A DNA stretch of 64,000 bases from Leclercia pneumoniae (lineage in GTDB: Bacteria > Pseudomonadota > Gammaproteobacteria > Enterobacterales > Enterobacteriaceae): positions 2,666,001-2,730,000 of the forward strand of contig NZ_CP071383.1 in assembly GCF_017348915.1 (NCBI RefSeq), read 5' to 3'. Both the position numbers and the translations under genes were made by a program. Under the pieces are notes generated by a model. That model saw only the letters and a program-made list of their open reading frames with translations. It made no database searches and was not told the DNA's origin. Of the stretch, positions 33,522-43,900 are shown one piece after another. Within the stretch, counting starts at the first letter, position 1. Every line of letters begins with the position of its first letter.

Positions 33522-33791
33522 ATGACACCCGAATCGGTAATGATGATGGGCACGGAGGCGATGAAGATTGCGCTTGCCGTTGCCGCCCCGCTGCTGCTGG
33601 TGGCGCTGGTAACAGGTCTGATAATCAGTATCCTGCAGGCCGCTACCCAGATAAACGAAATGACCCTCTCCTTCATCCCGAAAATTATCGCTGTCTTCGT
33701 GGCGATGATTATCGCGGGTCCGTGGATGCTAAACCTGCTGCTCGATTACATGCGTAATCTCTTCAGCAATATTCCGTACATCATCGGCTAG
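33522..33791 (+). CDS. fliQ: Flagellar export gate protein FliQ
   Basis: 89 aa, two TM helices, with the conserved [19 protein letters not shown] between them. It surrounds the FliP/FliR gate. Confidence 0.97.
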   Translation: MTPESVMMMGTEAMKIALAVAAPLLLVALVTGLIISILQAATQINEMTLSFIPKIIAVFVAMIIAGPWMLNLLLDYMRNLFSNIPYIIG

Positions 33792-33799
33792 CACAGGCG

Positions 33800-34594
33800 A
33801 TGCTGCACTTCACCAGCGACCAGTGGATCCACTGGCTTAGTCTCTACTTCTGGCCGCTGCTGCGGGTGCTGGCGCTGATCTCAACGGCGCCTATTCTCAG
33901 TGAACGCTATATTCCAAAGCGGGTGAAGATTGGCCTCGGGTTTATGATTACGCTTATCATCGCCCCGTCGTTGCCCCCCGTTGAGGTGCCCATTTTTTCT
34001 GCCGGGGCGCTCTGGCTGGCGTTACAGCAAATTCTGATTGGCGTGGCCATCGGCTTTACGATGCAGTTTGCTTTCGCCGCGGTACGTACCGCAGGGGAAG
34101 TCATCGGGCTGCAGATGGGGCTCTCCTTCGCCACCTTCTTCGACCCCGGCAGCCATCTGAATATGCCGGTACTGGCCCGCATTATCGATATGCTGGCGAT
34201 GCTGTTGTTCCTCACCTTTGACGGGCATCTGTGGCTCATCTCAATGCTGGTAGATACCTTCCATACGCTGCCAATTGGCGGTAACCCCGTTAACAGCAAC
34301 GCCTTTATGGCGCTTACCCGCGCCGCCGGGATGATCTTCCTTAACGGTCTGATGCTGGCACTGCCCATCATTACGCTGCTGCTCACGCTTAACCTGGCGC
34401 TGGGTCTACTCAACCGTATGGCACCTCAGCTGTCAGTCTTTGTGATTGGTTTTCCGCTGACTTTGACGATTGGCATACTGCTTATTTCGCTGTTAATGCC
34501 ATTTATTGCGCCATTCTGTGAACACTTATTTGGTGAAATATTCAATCTCTTAGCCGATATAGTAAGCGAAATGCCAGCAAATACTAACCCGTAA
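33800..34594 (+). CDS. fliR: Flagellar export gate protein FliR
   Basis: 264 aa polytopic protein, single copy in the FliP5Q4R1 gate. Conserved segment [20 protein letters not shown]. Last gene of fliLMNOPQR; no clear terminator follows. Confidence 0.96.
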   Translation: MLHFTSDQWIHWLSLYFWPLLRVLALISTAPILSERYIPKRVKIGLGFMITLIIAPSLPPVEVPIFSAGALWLALQQILIGVAIGFTMQFAFAAVRTAGEVIGLQMGLSFATFFDPGSHLNMPVLARIIDMLAMLLFLTFDGHLWLISMLVDTFHTLPIGGNPVNSNAFMALTRAAGMIFLNGLMLALPIITLLLTLNLALGLLNRMAPQLSVFVIGFPLTLTIGILLISLLMPFIAPFCEHLFGEIFNLLADIVSEMPANTNP

Positions 34595-34611
34595 TTTTTA
34601 TATTGTCTTTC

Positions 34612-34625
34612 TGAGGATATTCCTA
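34612..34625 (+). promoter_or_regulatory. RcsAB-like box upstream of rcsA
   Basis: TGAGGATATTCCTA is a near-match to the RcsAB consensus TaAGaatatTCctA and lies about 250 bases upstream of rcsA. It fits the known positive autoregulation of rcsA by RcsA-RcsB. Motif-based inference. Confidence 0.6.
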
Positions 34626-34877
34626 AAATATTTTTAGAAAAACATCTTCCAGGATATATCTGGTGCGGTTTATTTGTTTTTATGCTCCTCACATTCCTCA
34701 ACATTTACTTTACTTTGAGAAGATTCCTGGCAAATTATACGTAACTTTACGAGATAGTGAGTTCGCCTGAAAGTCCTTGTAATGCTCACAGGTTATTAGT
34801 TATTTCCATCCCGTATGGCTGTTTTGAGCTCTCAGGCTGGTGGTGAATTATCGTTACGCATTGAGTGAGGGTATGCC

Positions 34878-35501
34878 ATGTCAACGATCATTATGGATTT
34901 ATGCAGTTACACCCGGCTAGGGTTAACCGGGTACCTGGCTAGCAGAGGGGTAAAAAAGAGAGAAATCAACGACGTACACTCCGTTGACGAACTTGAAGCC
35001 GCTTGTGATGAATTGAAGCCAGGTGTGGTGTTTATTAATGAGGACTGTTTCATACACGATCCCGCTAACAGTCAGCAAATAAAGCAAATCATTAATCAGC
35101 ATCCGAAAACTATGTTTATAGTTTTTATGGCGATAGCCAATATTCACTTCGACGAATATTTGCTGGTACGTCAGAATCTTCTTATAAGCTCGAAATCCAT
35201 TAAGCCAGAATCTCTGGATGAACTTCTTGGCGATTATTTGAATAGAGCGATTAAGAATGTAGGAACAATTAATTTACCGACTTTATCATTAAGCCGTACT
35301 GAATCAAGTATGTTAAGAATGTGGATGGCGGGTCAGGGAACCATTCAGATATCTGACCAAATGAATATCAAAGCTAAAACGGTATCGTCACATAAGGGTA
35401 ATATTAAAAGGAAGATTAAGACGCATAATAAGCAAGTGATCTATCATGTGGTACGTTTAACCGACAACGTGACCAACGGAATTTTCGTCAATATGCGTTA
35501 A
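34878..35501 (+). CDS. rcsA: Capsule synthesis regulator RcsA
   Basis: LuxR-type co-regulator of 207 aa that joins RcsB to activate colanic acid genes and repress flhDC. The C-terminal helix-turn-helix is [20 protein letters not shown] with [15 protein letters not shown]; the receiver-like N-terminus has no phosphorylation site. RcsA is a Lon substrate and H-NS target, and DsrA RNA, encoded nearby, relieves H-NS repression of it in E. coli. Its base composition is more AT-rich than the fli genes. Confidence 0.96.
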   Translation: MSTIIMDLCSYTRLGLTGYLASRGVKKREINDVHSVDELEAACDELKPGVVFINEDCFIHDPANSQQIKQIINQHPKTMFIVFMAIANIHFDEYLLVRQNLLISSKSIKPESLDELLGDYLNRAIKNVGTINLPTLSLSRTESSMLRMWMAGQGTIQISDQMNIKAKTVSSHKGNIKRKIKTHNKQVIYHVVRLTDNVTNGIFVNMR

Positions 35502-35509
35502 CCCTGTGC

Positions 35510-35535
35510 AATCTCTGGCTATGCCAGAGATTTTT
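35510..35535 (+). terminator. rcsA terminator
   Basis: Arms AATCTCTGGC/GCCAGAGATT with a 3-base loop and TTTTT directly after, nine bases beyond the rcsA stop. Confidence 0.85.
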
Positions 35536-35579
35536 ATCTCTCCCCTTATCCGGGGCGGCCTTACTCCCCCGCGCAGCCT

Positions 35580-35768
35580 TTACTCATCGCGTTCAACAAA
35601 GATACCGTCAGGGTGGCCCATCTCGTTAAAGAACCAGATACCAAGCGGGTAATCCTCCAGCGAGACCAGATACATTGTCCCTTCATTAAAGGGTTCTACC
35701 GCCAGCACCACACCCGGGCGTCGCGGCCCACCGTCCGTTTTTACCGTAACCCGATCGTTGACCTTCAT
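35580..35768 (-). CDS. dsrB: Small protein DsrB
   Basis: 62 aa from the ATG at 35768 with GGAGG upstream, equal to E. coli DsrB. The sequence [19 protein letters not shown] and [10 protein letters not shown] is nearly unchanged. Small beta-rich protein of unknown function, reported as sigma-S-dependent in E. coli. A longer in-frame start exists but lacks homology. Confidence 0.94.
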   Translation of the reverse strand: MKVNDRVTVKTDGGPRRPGVVLAVEPFNEGTMYLVSLEDYPLGIWFFNEMGHPDGIFVERDE

Positions 35769-35894
35769 ACAATCCTCCTCTGGTTTTGAGCCAGTGTAGA
35801 ACAAATTGCGTCTACTGGCAGTGCCCCTATGCGCGATTGCCGCTTTTATCGGCGGTCTATACTTACGGGTGAATGTTCAAACGAGGTAGACAGA

Positions 35895-36122
35895 ATGAAG
35901 ACCGCCAAAGAGTACAGCGATACTGCCAAGCGAGAAGTGAATATCGACGTCGATGCCCTGCTCGCCGCTATTAACGAGATCAGCGAAAGTGAGGTTAGCC
36001 GCATTGAGGGCGAGCCGGCACGGGTGATGGTGGATGGACGGGACTACCACACTTACCATGAACTGGCTGAAGCGTTCGAACTGGATATTCACGATTTTAG
36101 TGTGACGGAAGTGAACAGATAA
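35895..36122 (+). CDS. yodD: Small stress-related protein YodD
   Basis: 75 aa from the ATG at 35895, the E. coli length; GAGG lies upstream. Acidic, helical; motif AKEYSDTAKREV at the start and AFELDIHDFSVTEVNR at the end. Known only as induced by peroxide, acid and cadmium in E. coli. It converges on dsrA, whose 3' end lies six bases beyond its stop. Confidence 0.93.
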   Translation: MKTAKEYSDTAKREVNIDVDALLAAINEISESEVSRIEGEPARVMVDGRDYHTYHELAEAFELDIHDFSVTEVNR

Positions 36123-36127
36123 AGCTG

Positions 36128-36217
36128 AAAAAAATCCCGGTCATGGGGTGACCGGGATTAAACTTGCTCATGCAAGAAGCACTTGAAAATTCGTTACACC
36201 AGGAAATCTGATGTCGG
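36128..36217 (-). ncRNA. dsrA: DsrA small regulatory RNA
   Basis: About 90 nt on the minus strand, recognised by the conserved rpoS-pairing segment ATCAGATTTCCTGGTGTAAC and the hns-pairing segment AACGAATTTTCAAGTGC. It ends in a terminator stem ATCCCGGTCA/TGACCGGGAT followed by seven Ts (36134-36128). In E. coli DsrA (87 nt), with Hfq, activates rpoS translation at low temperature and represses hns. The middle stem differs slightly (CTTGCATGAGCAAG) but still pairs. The gene position between yodD and yedP agrees with synteny. Confidence 0.93.
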
Positions 36218-36222
36218 GGATT

Positions 36223-36251
36223 ACCTTATCTGCAAATAATTTGCATGACAA
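36223..36251 (-). promoter_or_regulatory. dsrA: dsrA promoter with a perfect dyad in the spacer
   Basis: On the minus strand TTGTCA (36251-36246) and TAAGGT (36228-36223) are 17 bases apart, placing the start about six bases downstream at the DsrA 5' end. The spacer contains a perfect inverted repeat TGCAAAT-A-ATTTGCA (36231-36245). Confidence 0.7.
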
Positions 36252-36420
36252 GGAAATATCCTCTATCTGAATAGATGGTCTAAGTAACCTACATTTTGGT
36301 TATAAGTGTCAGGGCGCATGGCCTCTGGGATTGATGGTAACGATCCCAATTACGGTCTTACGCATTGCGAATTTTTTTAAGATAAATCTTACTAACGTAG
36401 CTATTAACCCGGGAGACGCT

Positions 36421-37233
36421 ATGCCTTTACTTCAGGATCCCTTGCTGATTTTCTCCGATCTCGACGGCACCTTGCTGGACATTCATACCTACAGCTGGGC
36501 GCCTGCCGCCGACTGGCTTGAGAAGCTGCAAGAACATCAGATCCCGGTCATTCTGTACAGCAGTAAGACCGCTGCTGAGATGCTGGCGATTCAGAGCGAT
36601 CTGGGGTTAGATGGCCTGCCGTTTATTGCTGAAAACGGTGCGGTGATACAGCTGGACGCACGCTGGGATGACCACCCCGATGCGCCAAGGTTAATTAACG
36701 GCGCCCCACACGAAGAGATCGTCAGCGTCATTAATCAACTGCGCGACCAGCAAGGATTCAAATTCACCAGTTTCGATGACGTTGAGGTCAAAGTCGTGGG
36801 TGAATGGACTGGCTTAACGCGGGAGAGAGCGACGCTGGCGCGCCTGCATGAGGCCTCAGTGACCCTGATTTGGCGCGACAGCGATGAGCGGATGGCGGCA
36901 TTTAGCGAGGCGCTGGACGCGGTGGGATTAAAGTTTGTCCAGGGAGCCCGCTTCTGGCACATCCTGGATGCCCGTGGTGGAAAAGATCAGGCCCTGCGCT
37001 GGCTGGCCGAACAGTACCGTTTGCGCGAAGGGGTCGCCCCCGTCACGCTGGGCCTGGGCGATGGCCCGAACGATGCTCCGCTTCTCGACAGCGTGGATTA
37101 CGCGGTGGTGGTGAAAGGGATCAACCGACTTGGCGTCCCTCTGCAAAAAGATACCCCTGAGCGGGTTTATCACACCCGTCAGGAGGGACCGGAGGGCTGG
37201 CGCGAAGGGCTGGATCACTACTTCTCGTCCTGA
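36421..37233 (+). CDS. yedP: Mannosyl-3-phosphoglycerate phosphatase-like HAD hydrolase YedP
   Basis: 270 aa from the ATG at 36421 with GGGAG upstream. HAD superfamily Cof-type phosphatase: motif [11 protein letters not shown], motif II YSSKT, C2-type cap, motif [15 protein letters not shown]. It is related to mannosyl-3-phosphoglycerate phosphatase, but no synthase partner is nearby, so the physiological substrate is unproven. Its 3' end overlaps convergent dgcQ by 16 bases. Confidence 0.92.
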   Translation: MPLLQDPLLIFSDLDGTLLDIHTYSWAPAADWLEKLQEHQIPVILYSSKTAAEMLAIQSDLGLDGLPFIAENGAVIQLDARWDDHPDAPRLINGAPHEEIVSVINQLRDQQGFKFTSFDDVEVKVVGEWTGLTRERATLARLHEASVTLIWRDSDERMAAFSEALDAVGLKFVQGARFWHILDARGGKDQALRWLAEQYRLREGVAPVTLGLGDGPNDAPLLDSVDYAVVVKGINRLGVPLQKDTPERVYHTRQEGPEGWREGLDHYFSS

Positions 37234-38906
37234 CTGATCACCCGGTTACGCCCGCGCTGTTTCGCCTGATAGAGCCGGGCATCGGCAATGGATTGCAATT
37301 GTTCAAATTCGTAATTGCCTTTTTCTCCGGCGCAGCTCACCCCAATCGAGATGCTAATACGTACCGTCTGACTCTTTTGCACCAGAATCTCCCGACGGTT
37401 AACCCGCGCCCGGATCCGCTCAGCCACCTGAGATGCCTGCGCAAGCGTAGTATTGGGTAATACCACGCAAAACTCTTCACCCCCTACCCGGCCGGCCACG
37501 TCACTCTCCCGGAGCGTGCTGACAATCAACCCTGCGGTATGGATCAGCACTTTGTCGCCGGCCTGATGCCCGTAGCGGTCGTTAATACTTTTGAAATGGT
37601 CGAGATCCATCTGGATCACCGAGAAGGGCTGATTCTGTCTCTGACAGCCGGCGGCCAGCGTTTTGGCCTGCTCAAAGAGGGCACCCCGGTTATGCAGACG
37701 CGTCAGGGGATCATGCCACGCCTGCCACTGCAAGGTGTGTTGCAGGCTGTACATATTGCTCACCATACGGCGAATTACCAGCCATGATCCCACCAGCATG
37801 GCCGTAAATAATAGCCAGAGAAGCGCCAGTACCACCGAGATACGGCCAAAATCTCCCTGCAAACCTTCGTCCAGCCGATGCACGCGCAGCAGTACACCAT
37901 CGAAGTGATTCAGGCGATGCCAGCTCAGATAACGACTCCCCAGTCGCACGCCCCCTTCGTTGTCGTGCTCTAGCGCAAAGGCAAGCTGCGCCCGCTCACG
38001 TTCATCAAACAGGCTGATTCTCTCTGCCTGCTTTCCGGATGAGACGAGCAAAGTTAACTGATTATCGTAAAGCTGGTATTCACCATCTTCGTAACCGTCC
38101 AGCGCTTCGCTTAGCATCTGCCCGACGGCCGTCACGGTAAAATCGATCGCCAGAACGCCATACCAGTACTGCTGATGATCGACAGGCACGCTGACGGTAA
38201 CCGTCTGTTCATCGCCGGACCAGGATTGCGCGGGACGGGTGAACCAGCGTACGCCACGGCTGCGGTTACTGGATTCCGATTGCTGCGTATACCAGGGGCT
38301 GGTCACTAAATGATAGTAACGGGACGGGATTGCGCCTCCCCAGTCGGCAATATTACTGGAGACATAAAACCCGGCGCGGGAGACATACATGATTCGCCTG
38401 GCAAGCTTTGCCAGCGGCGAGGTGATTCGCATCAGATACCCCGCCTCAAAAGCCGCCCTCAGCTCGTCAGCAATAAGCATCTCATCGCGACGCAGACTGA
38501 CTGTTTGCATCACAAACGCATCGGAAACACCGTTGAGCGGCAGCGTCCGGTGTTCATCGAAAGTGAGTTGCCATGAAGGCTGAGCGCTGATGTCCGAAAA
38601 GCGCGCCACGCTCTGACGCAGCAAACCTGAGATCAGCGGCGTATGCAGCGCGTCGTACATTCCATTACGGAAGAAAAGGAGTTTATCGACGCTGTATTCC
38701 AGTTGCCTGTCGAGCGAGTTAGCCACCGTTTCCAGATGGTTACGTTGGCTGGAGATGTAGGCATCTTCCAGCACCACCACTTCACGCCAGGTAAGGAGTG
38801 TGGAGAAGATCAGGACGGTAACAAAACAGAGTGTCACAATCCGGCCAGGATGTAGACGCTGACGTAAGAAAAACGGGGGTTTTCTTACCCTATTCTCATG
38901 CTGCAC
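37218..38906 (-). CDS. dgcQ: Membrane diguanylate cyclase DgcQ (YedQ)
   Basis: 562 aa. Two TM helices flank a periplasmic CHASE7-like sensor domain (about residues 45-355). The cytoplasmic GGDEF domain has active-site GGEEF and [13 protein letters not shown]; an RxxD I-site is visible as RESD five residues before the active site. It makes c-di-GMP and promotes cellulose/sessile growth in E. coli. The start is GTG at 38906 with GGAG seven bases upstream and the family-like beginning MQHE. Confidence 0.94.
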   Translation of the reverse strand: MQHENRVRKPPFFLRQRLHPGRIVTLCFVTVLIFSTLLTWREVVVLEDAYISSQRNHLETVANSLDRQLEYSVDKLLFFRNGMYDALHTPLISGLLRQSVARFSDISAQPSWQLTFDEHRTLPLNGVSDAFVMQTVSLRRDEMLIADELRAAFEAGYLMRITSPLAKLARRIMYVSRAGFYVSSNIADWGGAIPSRYYHLVTSPWYTQQSESSNRSRGVRWFTRPAQSWSGDEQTVTVSVPVDHQQYWYGVLAIDFTVTAVGQMLSEALDGYEDGEYQLYDNQLTLLVSSGKQAERISLFDERERAQLAFALEHDNEGGVRLGSRYLSWHRLNHFDGVLLRVHRLDEGLQGDFGRISVVLALLWLLFTAMLVGSWLVIRRMVSNMYSLQHTLQWQAWHDPLTRLHNRGALFEQAKTLAAGCQRQNQPFSVIQMDLDHFKSINDRYGHQAGDKVLIHTAGLIVSTLRESDVAGRVGGEEFCVVLPNTTLAQASQVAERIRARVNRREILVQKSQTVRISISIGVSCAGEKGNYEFEQLQSIADARLYQAKQRGRNRVISQDEK

Positions 38907-38990
38907 ACACTCTCCATGATAACGATCTTACGGCAACGCGCTGCCGGCGGTTTCGCGAGACTTCGCGCTTAGCAGCGATTATAGCGTACG

Positions 38991-39015
38991 AAAACGCCCG
39001 GCATAGCCGGGCGTT
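38991..39015 (-). terminator. yodC terminator
   Basis: Perfect 10-bp arms AACGCCCGGC/GCCGGGCGTT with a 3-base loop and a T-run on the minus strand, eight bases after the yodC stop. Confidence 0.8.
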
Positions 39016-39022
39016 GCGTGAC

Positions 39023-39205
39023 CTAAGCCTGATCCTGGCTGCGGTAGCCGTCACCATGCTGGAGTTCGTCTTCACGAAACGCCTCCCGCTTGATGCCATA
39101 ACCATCATACCAACGACACTCCACCATGCCGCTGGAATAGCCGGTCACGACCATACGCGGACCGCCGCTTTTAGGCTTAACTTCATCGCTGACCAGAAAG
39201 ACCAT
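39023..39205 (-). CDS. yodC: DUF2158 small protein YodC
   Basis: 60 aa, same length as E. coli YodC. The conserved core GGPRMVVTGYSSGMVECRWYDG is present. Function unknown. AGGAGG precedes the start codon. Confidence 0.93.
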   Translation of the reverse strand: MVFLVSDEVKPKSGGPRMVVTGYSSGMVECRWYDGYGIKREAFREDELQHGDGYRSQDQA

Positions 39206-39272
39206 AACTGCCTCCTTTATCAGTGCGAAACTGTTTCAATTTAGTCGAGGAATGGCGTTTCTGCGCTCTTTT

Positions 39273-40193
39273 TTAGTGCGCGCTACCTCGCATTTTGCCA
39301 ATGCCCTTCACCAGCGCAACGACAACCGCACCGATGATGAAGCCCAGCACCAGGTTCAATAACGTCGGCAGGATGGCCGCCATCACGGTACCCTGCGCCT
39401 CGGCAAAATGGAGAATGGCATGATGCAGCGGCGCGATGCCATGAACAACGATGCCGCCCCCAACCAAAAACATGGCCAGTGTGCCGATGACTGAGAGCGA
39501 TTTCATCAGCCAGGGAGCAATGAACAGCAGGGCTTTTCCGAGCCACTGCGCCAGCGCTGCGCGTCTCTCCGCCAGCCAGTAGCCCATATCATCAAGTTTA
39601 ACGATGATACCAACCAGACCATAGACGCCAATCGTTACCAGTACGGCGATACCGGAGAGCACCAGCACCTGATTCAGCAGCGGCGCGTCGGCAACAATAC
39701 CCAGCGTAATCGCCACGATCTCGGCCGAGAGAATAAAATCGGTGCGCACCGCCCCTTTCACTTTATCGCGCTCAAAGGCCTTGGGGTCGGCGGCGGCCAG
39801 CGCTTCCAGACGCTGCTGACGCGCCGCCGGGCTCTCTTTCTCTTTACGTGACTCGAAGGTATGCAGCACTTTCTCTACCCCTTCGAAGCAGAGAAACGCG
39901 CCACCAATCATCAGCAGAGGGGTAATAGCCCAGGGAATAAAGGCACTGATCAGCAGTGCCAGCGGTACCAGAATCACCTTATTGAGAAGGGAACCCTTCG
40001 CCACGCTCCACACTACCGGCAGTTCACGATTGGCGCGCACCCCGGTGACCTGCTGCGCATTTAACGAGAGGTCGTCCCCCAGAACCCCGGCCGTCTTTTT
40101 CGCGGCCAGTTTACCCATCACGGAGATATCATCCAGCAAGGTGGCTATGTCATCCAGTAAAGTTAATAAGCTACTTCCCGCCACAATGAACAT
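39273..40193 (-). CDS. yedI: DUF808 inner-membrane protein YedI
   Basis: 306 aa with several TM helices. The N-terminal [31 protein letters not shown] is the family hallmark. Function unknown. The ATG at 40193 directly abuts AGAAGG, too close for normal initiation. A GTG at 40184 would have nine-base spacing, so the true start may be three residues downstream. Confidence 0.9.
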   Translation of the reverse strand: MFIVAGSSLLTLLDDIATLLDDISVMGKLAAKKTAGVLGDDLSLNAQQVTGVRANRELPVVWSVAKGSLLNKVILVPLALLISAFIPWAITPLLMIGGAFLCFEGVEKVLHTFESRKEKESPAARQQRLEALAAADPKAFERDKVKGAVRTDFILSAEIVAITLGIVADAPLLNQVLVLSGIAVLVTIGVYGLVGIIVKLDDMGYWLAERRAALAQWLGKALLFIAPWLMKSLSVIGTLAMFLVGGGIVVHGIAPLHHAILHFAEAQGTVMAAILPTLLNLVLGFIIGAVVVALVKGIGKMRGSAH

Positions 40194-40362
40194 CCTTCTT
40201 TTATTGTTAAAAACCTAAATAGTATGGAGTAAAACCGGCAAGCCTGAAACTACTACGCCTCGTCAACAAATAATTCACATCACCTACACAATTAAAGCGC
40301 TCGCCAGCGTGATAGTTTTAACGTTAACTATACGCGACCTTTTTATTTCGCCGTGAGGGAGT

Positions 40363-41277
40363 ATGCGTATCAGGCACTTGTTACCGCTTATTGGCGCGTT
40401 ATTTGCGCTTTATATCATCTGGGGTTCCACCTATTTCGTGATCCGTATTGGCGTAGAGAGCTGGCCGCCACTGCTGATGGCCGGGGTTCGCTTCCTCTCG
40501 GCGGGTCTCTTGTTACTGGCCTTCTTATTTCTGCGTGGACACAGACTACCGCCGCGCCGTCAGCTGCTGAATGCGGCCTTGATTGGGGTGCTATTGCTGG
40601 CGGTGGGCAACGGATTTGTCACCGTGGCAGAACACCAAAATGTGCCGTCGGGCATTGCCGCTGTAGTGGTGGCGACCGTACCGCTCTTTACGCTCTGTTT
40701 CAGCCGGCTGTTTGGCATCAAAACGCGCAAGCTGGAGTGGCTGGGAATTGGCATCGGGCTGGCGGGCATTATTCTGCTGAACAGCGGCGGTAACCTGAGC
40801 GGTAATCCCTGGGGGGCGCTGCTGATTTTGATCGGTTCCATGAGCTGGGCATTCGGCTCGGTCTATGGCTCCCGTGTCGAACTCCCGTCCGGCATGATGG
40901 CCGGAGCAATCGAGATGGTGACGGCGGGCGTAGTATTGCTTGTCGCGTCTCTGCTTTCCGGGGAGAAACTGACGGCCCTCCCCGACCTGTCGGGCTTCCT
41001 GGCGGTGGGATATCTCGCTATCTTCGGCTCAGTGATTGCGATTAATGCTTATATGTTCCTGATCCGCAATGTCTCCCCCGCCGTGGCAACCAGCTATGCC
41101 TACGTAAACCCGGTGGTCGCAGTGCTGTTGGGAACCGGACTTGGCGGCGAAACGCTCTCCTCCGTTGAGTGGATAGCGTTGGGCATTATCCTTATGGCCG
41201 TAGTGCTGGTCACGCTGGGGAAATACCTGATCCCCGCTAAGCCGGTGGTTGTTCCGTGTCCGGCGGAAAAACCCTGA
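40363..41277 (+). CDS. yedA: EamA/DMT-family transporter YedA
   Basis: 304 aa with ten predicted TM helices in two EamA repeats (IWGSTYFVIRIGVESWPP; LIGSMSWAFGSVYGSR). Putative amino acid or metabolite exporter; the substrate is unknown. Its last 41 bases overlap the 3' end of vsr on the other strand. Confidence 0.93.
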   Translation: MRIRHLLPLIGALFALYIIWGSTYFVIRIGVESWPPLLMAGVRFLSAGLLLLAFLFLRGHRLPPRRQLLNAALIGVLLLAVGNGFVTVAEHQNVPSGIAAVVVATVPLFTLCFSRLFGIKTRKLEWLGIGIGLAGIILLNSGGNLSGNPWGALLILIGSMSWAFGSVYGSRVELPSGMMAGAIEMVTAGVVLLVASLLSGEKLTALPDLSGFLAVGYLAIFGSVIAINAYMFLIRNVSPAVATSYAYVNPVVAVLLGTGLGGETLSSVEWIALGIILMAVVLVTLGKYLIPAKPVVVPCPAEKP

Positions 41278-41740
41278 GCGTGCGAATGCCCTGAGTGTCG
41301 ATCTGCGCGTTTGTCCCTTCTGCGCAGATCCACTCTTCCAGCCGCGCGTTAAGAGCGGCATCGGTTAACTTCATTTTGCCCCGCAGCGCACATTCCCACA
41401 CCACGAGTACCCGCCAGCCTTGCTGGTCGAGCAATCCCAAATCGCGTCTGTCACGCGTCACGTTCTTACCAATTTTCTCCAGCCAGAAGTCGGTGCGCGT
41501 TGCCGGGACTTTAAACAGATAGCAGTCGTGGTGATGCCAGAAACAGCCGTGCGTAAAAATTACGCAGCGCCACTCATCCAGCACAAAATCGGGTCGACCG
41601 GGTAGCGAACTGTCCTGCACGCGGAAAGCAAAGCCCGCCTGCGTGAGAAGCTCGGCCAGCCGCTTTTCGATTGCGGTATCACGCGTGCCAATGGCACGCA
41701 TGTTTTTACTGCGGGTCGCCTTATTGTGGACATCCGTCAT
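41237..41740 (-). CDS. vsr: Very short patch repair endonuclease Vsr
   Basis: 167 aa from the ATG at 41740 (an upstream ATG at 41752 is in frame). It nicks 5' of T in T:G mismatches left by deamination of Dcm-methylated cytosine. Motifs: [11 protein letters not shown]-terminal helix, catalytic Asp in GRPDF, and [15 protein letters not shown] containing the metal and intercalation residues. It ends with about 12 extra residues ([12 protein letters not shown]) relative to E. coli (156 aa), which places its 3' end inside yedA. The start overlaps the dcm 3' end, as in E. coli. Confidence 0.95.
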   Translation of the reverse strand: MTDVHNKATRSKNMRAIGTRDTAIEKRLAELLTQAGFAFRVQDSSLPGRPDFVLDEWRCVIFTHGCFWHHHDCYLFKVPATRTDFWLEKIGKNVTRDRRDLGLLDQQGWRVLVVWECALRGKMKLTDAALNARLEEWICAEGTNAQIDTQGIRTLRVFPPDTEQPPA

Positions 41741-43154
41741 TGACGGCCTCATGAGTGCGATGTTGTGCCGCCTGCAATATGCGTGATTTTAAAAGCCTGG
41801 CCACAGCGGCAAAGGCAGGCACCACCACCGAATTTCCGAATTGCCGGTAGGCCTGGGTATCCGAAACCGGGATCCGGAAGCGGTAACCCTGCGGCGTTTC
41901 AAACCCCATCAGGCGCGCGCATTCGCGTGGCGTAAGGCGACGCGGACGATGACGCTGATTGTCAGGATCGTCAAAATCTTTCTCACCCAGGGCTTTATCC
42001 CAGCCCCGGTCAATCAGGATTTCGGCGCCGTCTTTGTAGTAACGCGCAGAGAGGGTGCGCGCCACACTATGGGGGTTGGTGGGATCTACCATGCCAAATC
42101 CAAAACCATTCCCTTTCGCCTGATGTTTTTTCGCATAGCGATACAGATACTTCCACAGGACCGGGGTAAGAATGAATTTGGCATCGACGACCGGCTCCAG
42201 CAGCTCGGCAATGGTCGGACGATGTTGCGGATAATGCGCGGGCAAGTCGCGCAGGGTAAAGTCGCCACGCAGGTTGAGATCGCGCCGGAACCCCACCAGC
42301 ACGATGCGCTCACGGTGCTGCGGCAGGAAATGTTTGCCATCGATAATTTTCGGATCGTCCGGGCCGCTCTCATCGGCATCTGAGACGTCATAACCCAGCT
42401 CATCGAGGGTTTGCATAATGATGCGGAAGGTCTTGCCGCCATCATGGCTTTTCAGATTTTTGACGTTCTCCAGCACAAAGATGGCCGGCCGGCGTGCGTC
42501 AATAATGCGCGCCACGTCGAAAAACAGCGTGCCCTGAGTATCGCAAGCAAAACCGTGTGCCCGACCGAGCGCATTCTTTTTTGATACCCCGGCAAGGGAA
42601 AAGGGCTGGCATGGAAAGCCGGCCAGCAGCACATCATGCTGGGGGATCACGCTGCGAATATGGTCCGCGGCCTCCTGGTCCGTTACCCCTTCGTGATGGC
42701 TCAGGGTAACCTCACGAATATCCTCGTTAAAGGTGTGCGCATCAGGATCGCAGTACCAGTTGGCTTTATAGGTGCGTACCGCATGTTTATTCCATTCGCT
42801 GGTAAAGACGCACTGCCCGCCAATGGCCTCAAAGCCGTGGCGAATACCGCCGATACCGGCGAACAGATCGATAAAGCGGAAGGCCGGTCGGCTCTGCGTA
42901 GCTGGGGGACGAGGCAACAGACTGTGTAAAAAAGTAAATTCGCGATCGCTCAGGCGCTGCCCTGCCCGGTCGCTGACCAACAGGCGTTTAACAATAGCCG
43001 GGCTCCAGTGCCCCTCTCCCTGACCATTCAGAAGCGTTGCCAGGGTTCTGGCATCATAAATGTCCAGCAGCTGGCGTAACAGCGTCTGAACGGACGCGGT
43101 GGATTTTTCTGCCAGCATAAAGGCGGAGTTCGTCACTGATAAATTTTCCTGCAT
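41721..43154 (-). CDS. dcm: DNA cytosine methyltransferase Dcm
   Basis: 477 aa m5C methylase for CCWGG. SAM-binding [16 protein letters not shown], catalytic Cys182 in [19 protein letters not shown] and the C-terminal QFGNSVVVP motifs are intact. Orphan methylase without a cognate nuclease here, paired with vsr. Slightly longer at the C-terminus than E. coli Dcm (472). Confidence 0.97.
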   Translation of the reverse strand: MQENLSVTNSAFMLAEKSTASVQTLLRQLLDIYDARTLATLLNGQGEGHWSPAIVKRLLVSDRAGQRLSDREFTFLHSLLPRPPATQSRPAFRFIDLFAGIGGIRHGFEAIGGQCVFTSEWNKHAVRTYKANWYCDPDAHTFNEDIREVTLSHHEGVTDQEAADHIRSVIPQHDVLLAGFPCQPFSLAGVSKKNALGRAHGFACDTQGTLFFDVARIIDARRPAIFVLENVKNLKSHDGGKTFRIIMQTLDELGYDVSDADESGPDDPKIIDGKHFLPQHRERIVLVGFRRDLNLRGDFTLRDLPAHYPQHRPTIAELLEPVVDAKFILTPVLWKYLYRYAKKHQAKGNGFGFGMVDPTNPHSVARTLSARYYKDGAEILIDRGWDKALGEKDFDDPDNQRHRPRRLTPRECARLMGFETPQGYRFRIPVSDTQAYRQFGNSVVVPAFAAVARLLKSRILQAAQHRTHEAVNDGCPQ

Positions 43155-43204
43155 ACATTTAACCAGGCCTGGGAGAGAGCTGAAGAGAGTACCACATAAC
43201 CGCC

Positions 43205-43900
43205 TTACAGCGTTGCGCGGAAACGCTGCAGCACCGTCTCGTCAACCCCGAGGCAATCGCCGGCTAACTCAGCACTCAGTTTGGCCATAAACTGGATTAA
43301 AAAATCGGCATTATGGCGCGCCAGCGCTTGTCCGGCGGCAGTTTGCATGGTTTCGGGCAGGCGTAACAGCTTTGTCTGGAAATGGTCCAGGGCGTATGCC
43401 CGGTCATTCAACGCTCGGCGATCGGCGAAAGGGTCCTCGGCATCAAAAAGTGCCACGCCCAGGGCACCGGAAACGGCAAACACCCGCGCCAGGCCGATCG
43501 CCCCCAATGCTTCTAGCCGGTCAGCATCCTGAACGATTTTCGCCTCCAGCGTCCGGGGCGTAATGGCTGCGCTAAAGCTGTGCGCTTCGATCGCATGCTG
43601 AACCGCCGGATAGTGCGTGCCGGGAAAATCTGCAAAATAGTCGCGCAGAATGTCCAGCGTGCGTTCGGCTGCCAATACTGACGAGCGGCTACGCTGCGGG
43701 TGGTTTTTGGGAAGGCTCACGATGTCATGAAAATAACAGGCGGTAAGAATGACCAGCGGCTCGACCGGCTGGTTAGCCATCAGCCGCTGGGCAGTATGCC
43801 AGACGCGGCGAAAATGGGAGATATCATGTGCTGCATCATCGCTGGCGTGATGTTCCGCCAGCCACTGTTCAAAATGTTGCTGCCACTGGGCAAGTTCCAT
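43205..43900 (-). CDS. yedJ: HD-domain phosphohydrolase YedJ
   Basis: 231 aa from the ATG at 43900, equal to E. coli; a GTG four codons upstream is an alternative. HD-domain metal ligands: HFRRVW, CYFHDI and the later [11 protein letters not shown]. Probable nucleotide or phosphate-ester hydrolase; the substrate is unknown. Confidence 0.92.
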   Translation of the reverse strand: MELAQWQQHFEQWLAEHHASDDAAHDISHFRRVWHTAQRLMANQPVEPLVILTACYFHDIVSLPKNHPQRSRSSVLAAERTLDILRDYFADFPGTHYPAVQHAIEAHSFSAAITPRTLEAKIVQDADRLEALGAIGLARVFAVSGALGVALFDAEDPFADRRALNDRAYALDHFQTKLLRLPETMQTAAGQALARHNADFLIQFMAKLSAELAGDCLGVDETVLQRFRATL

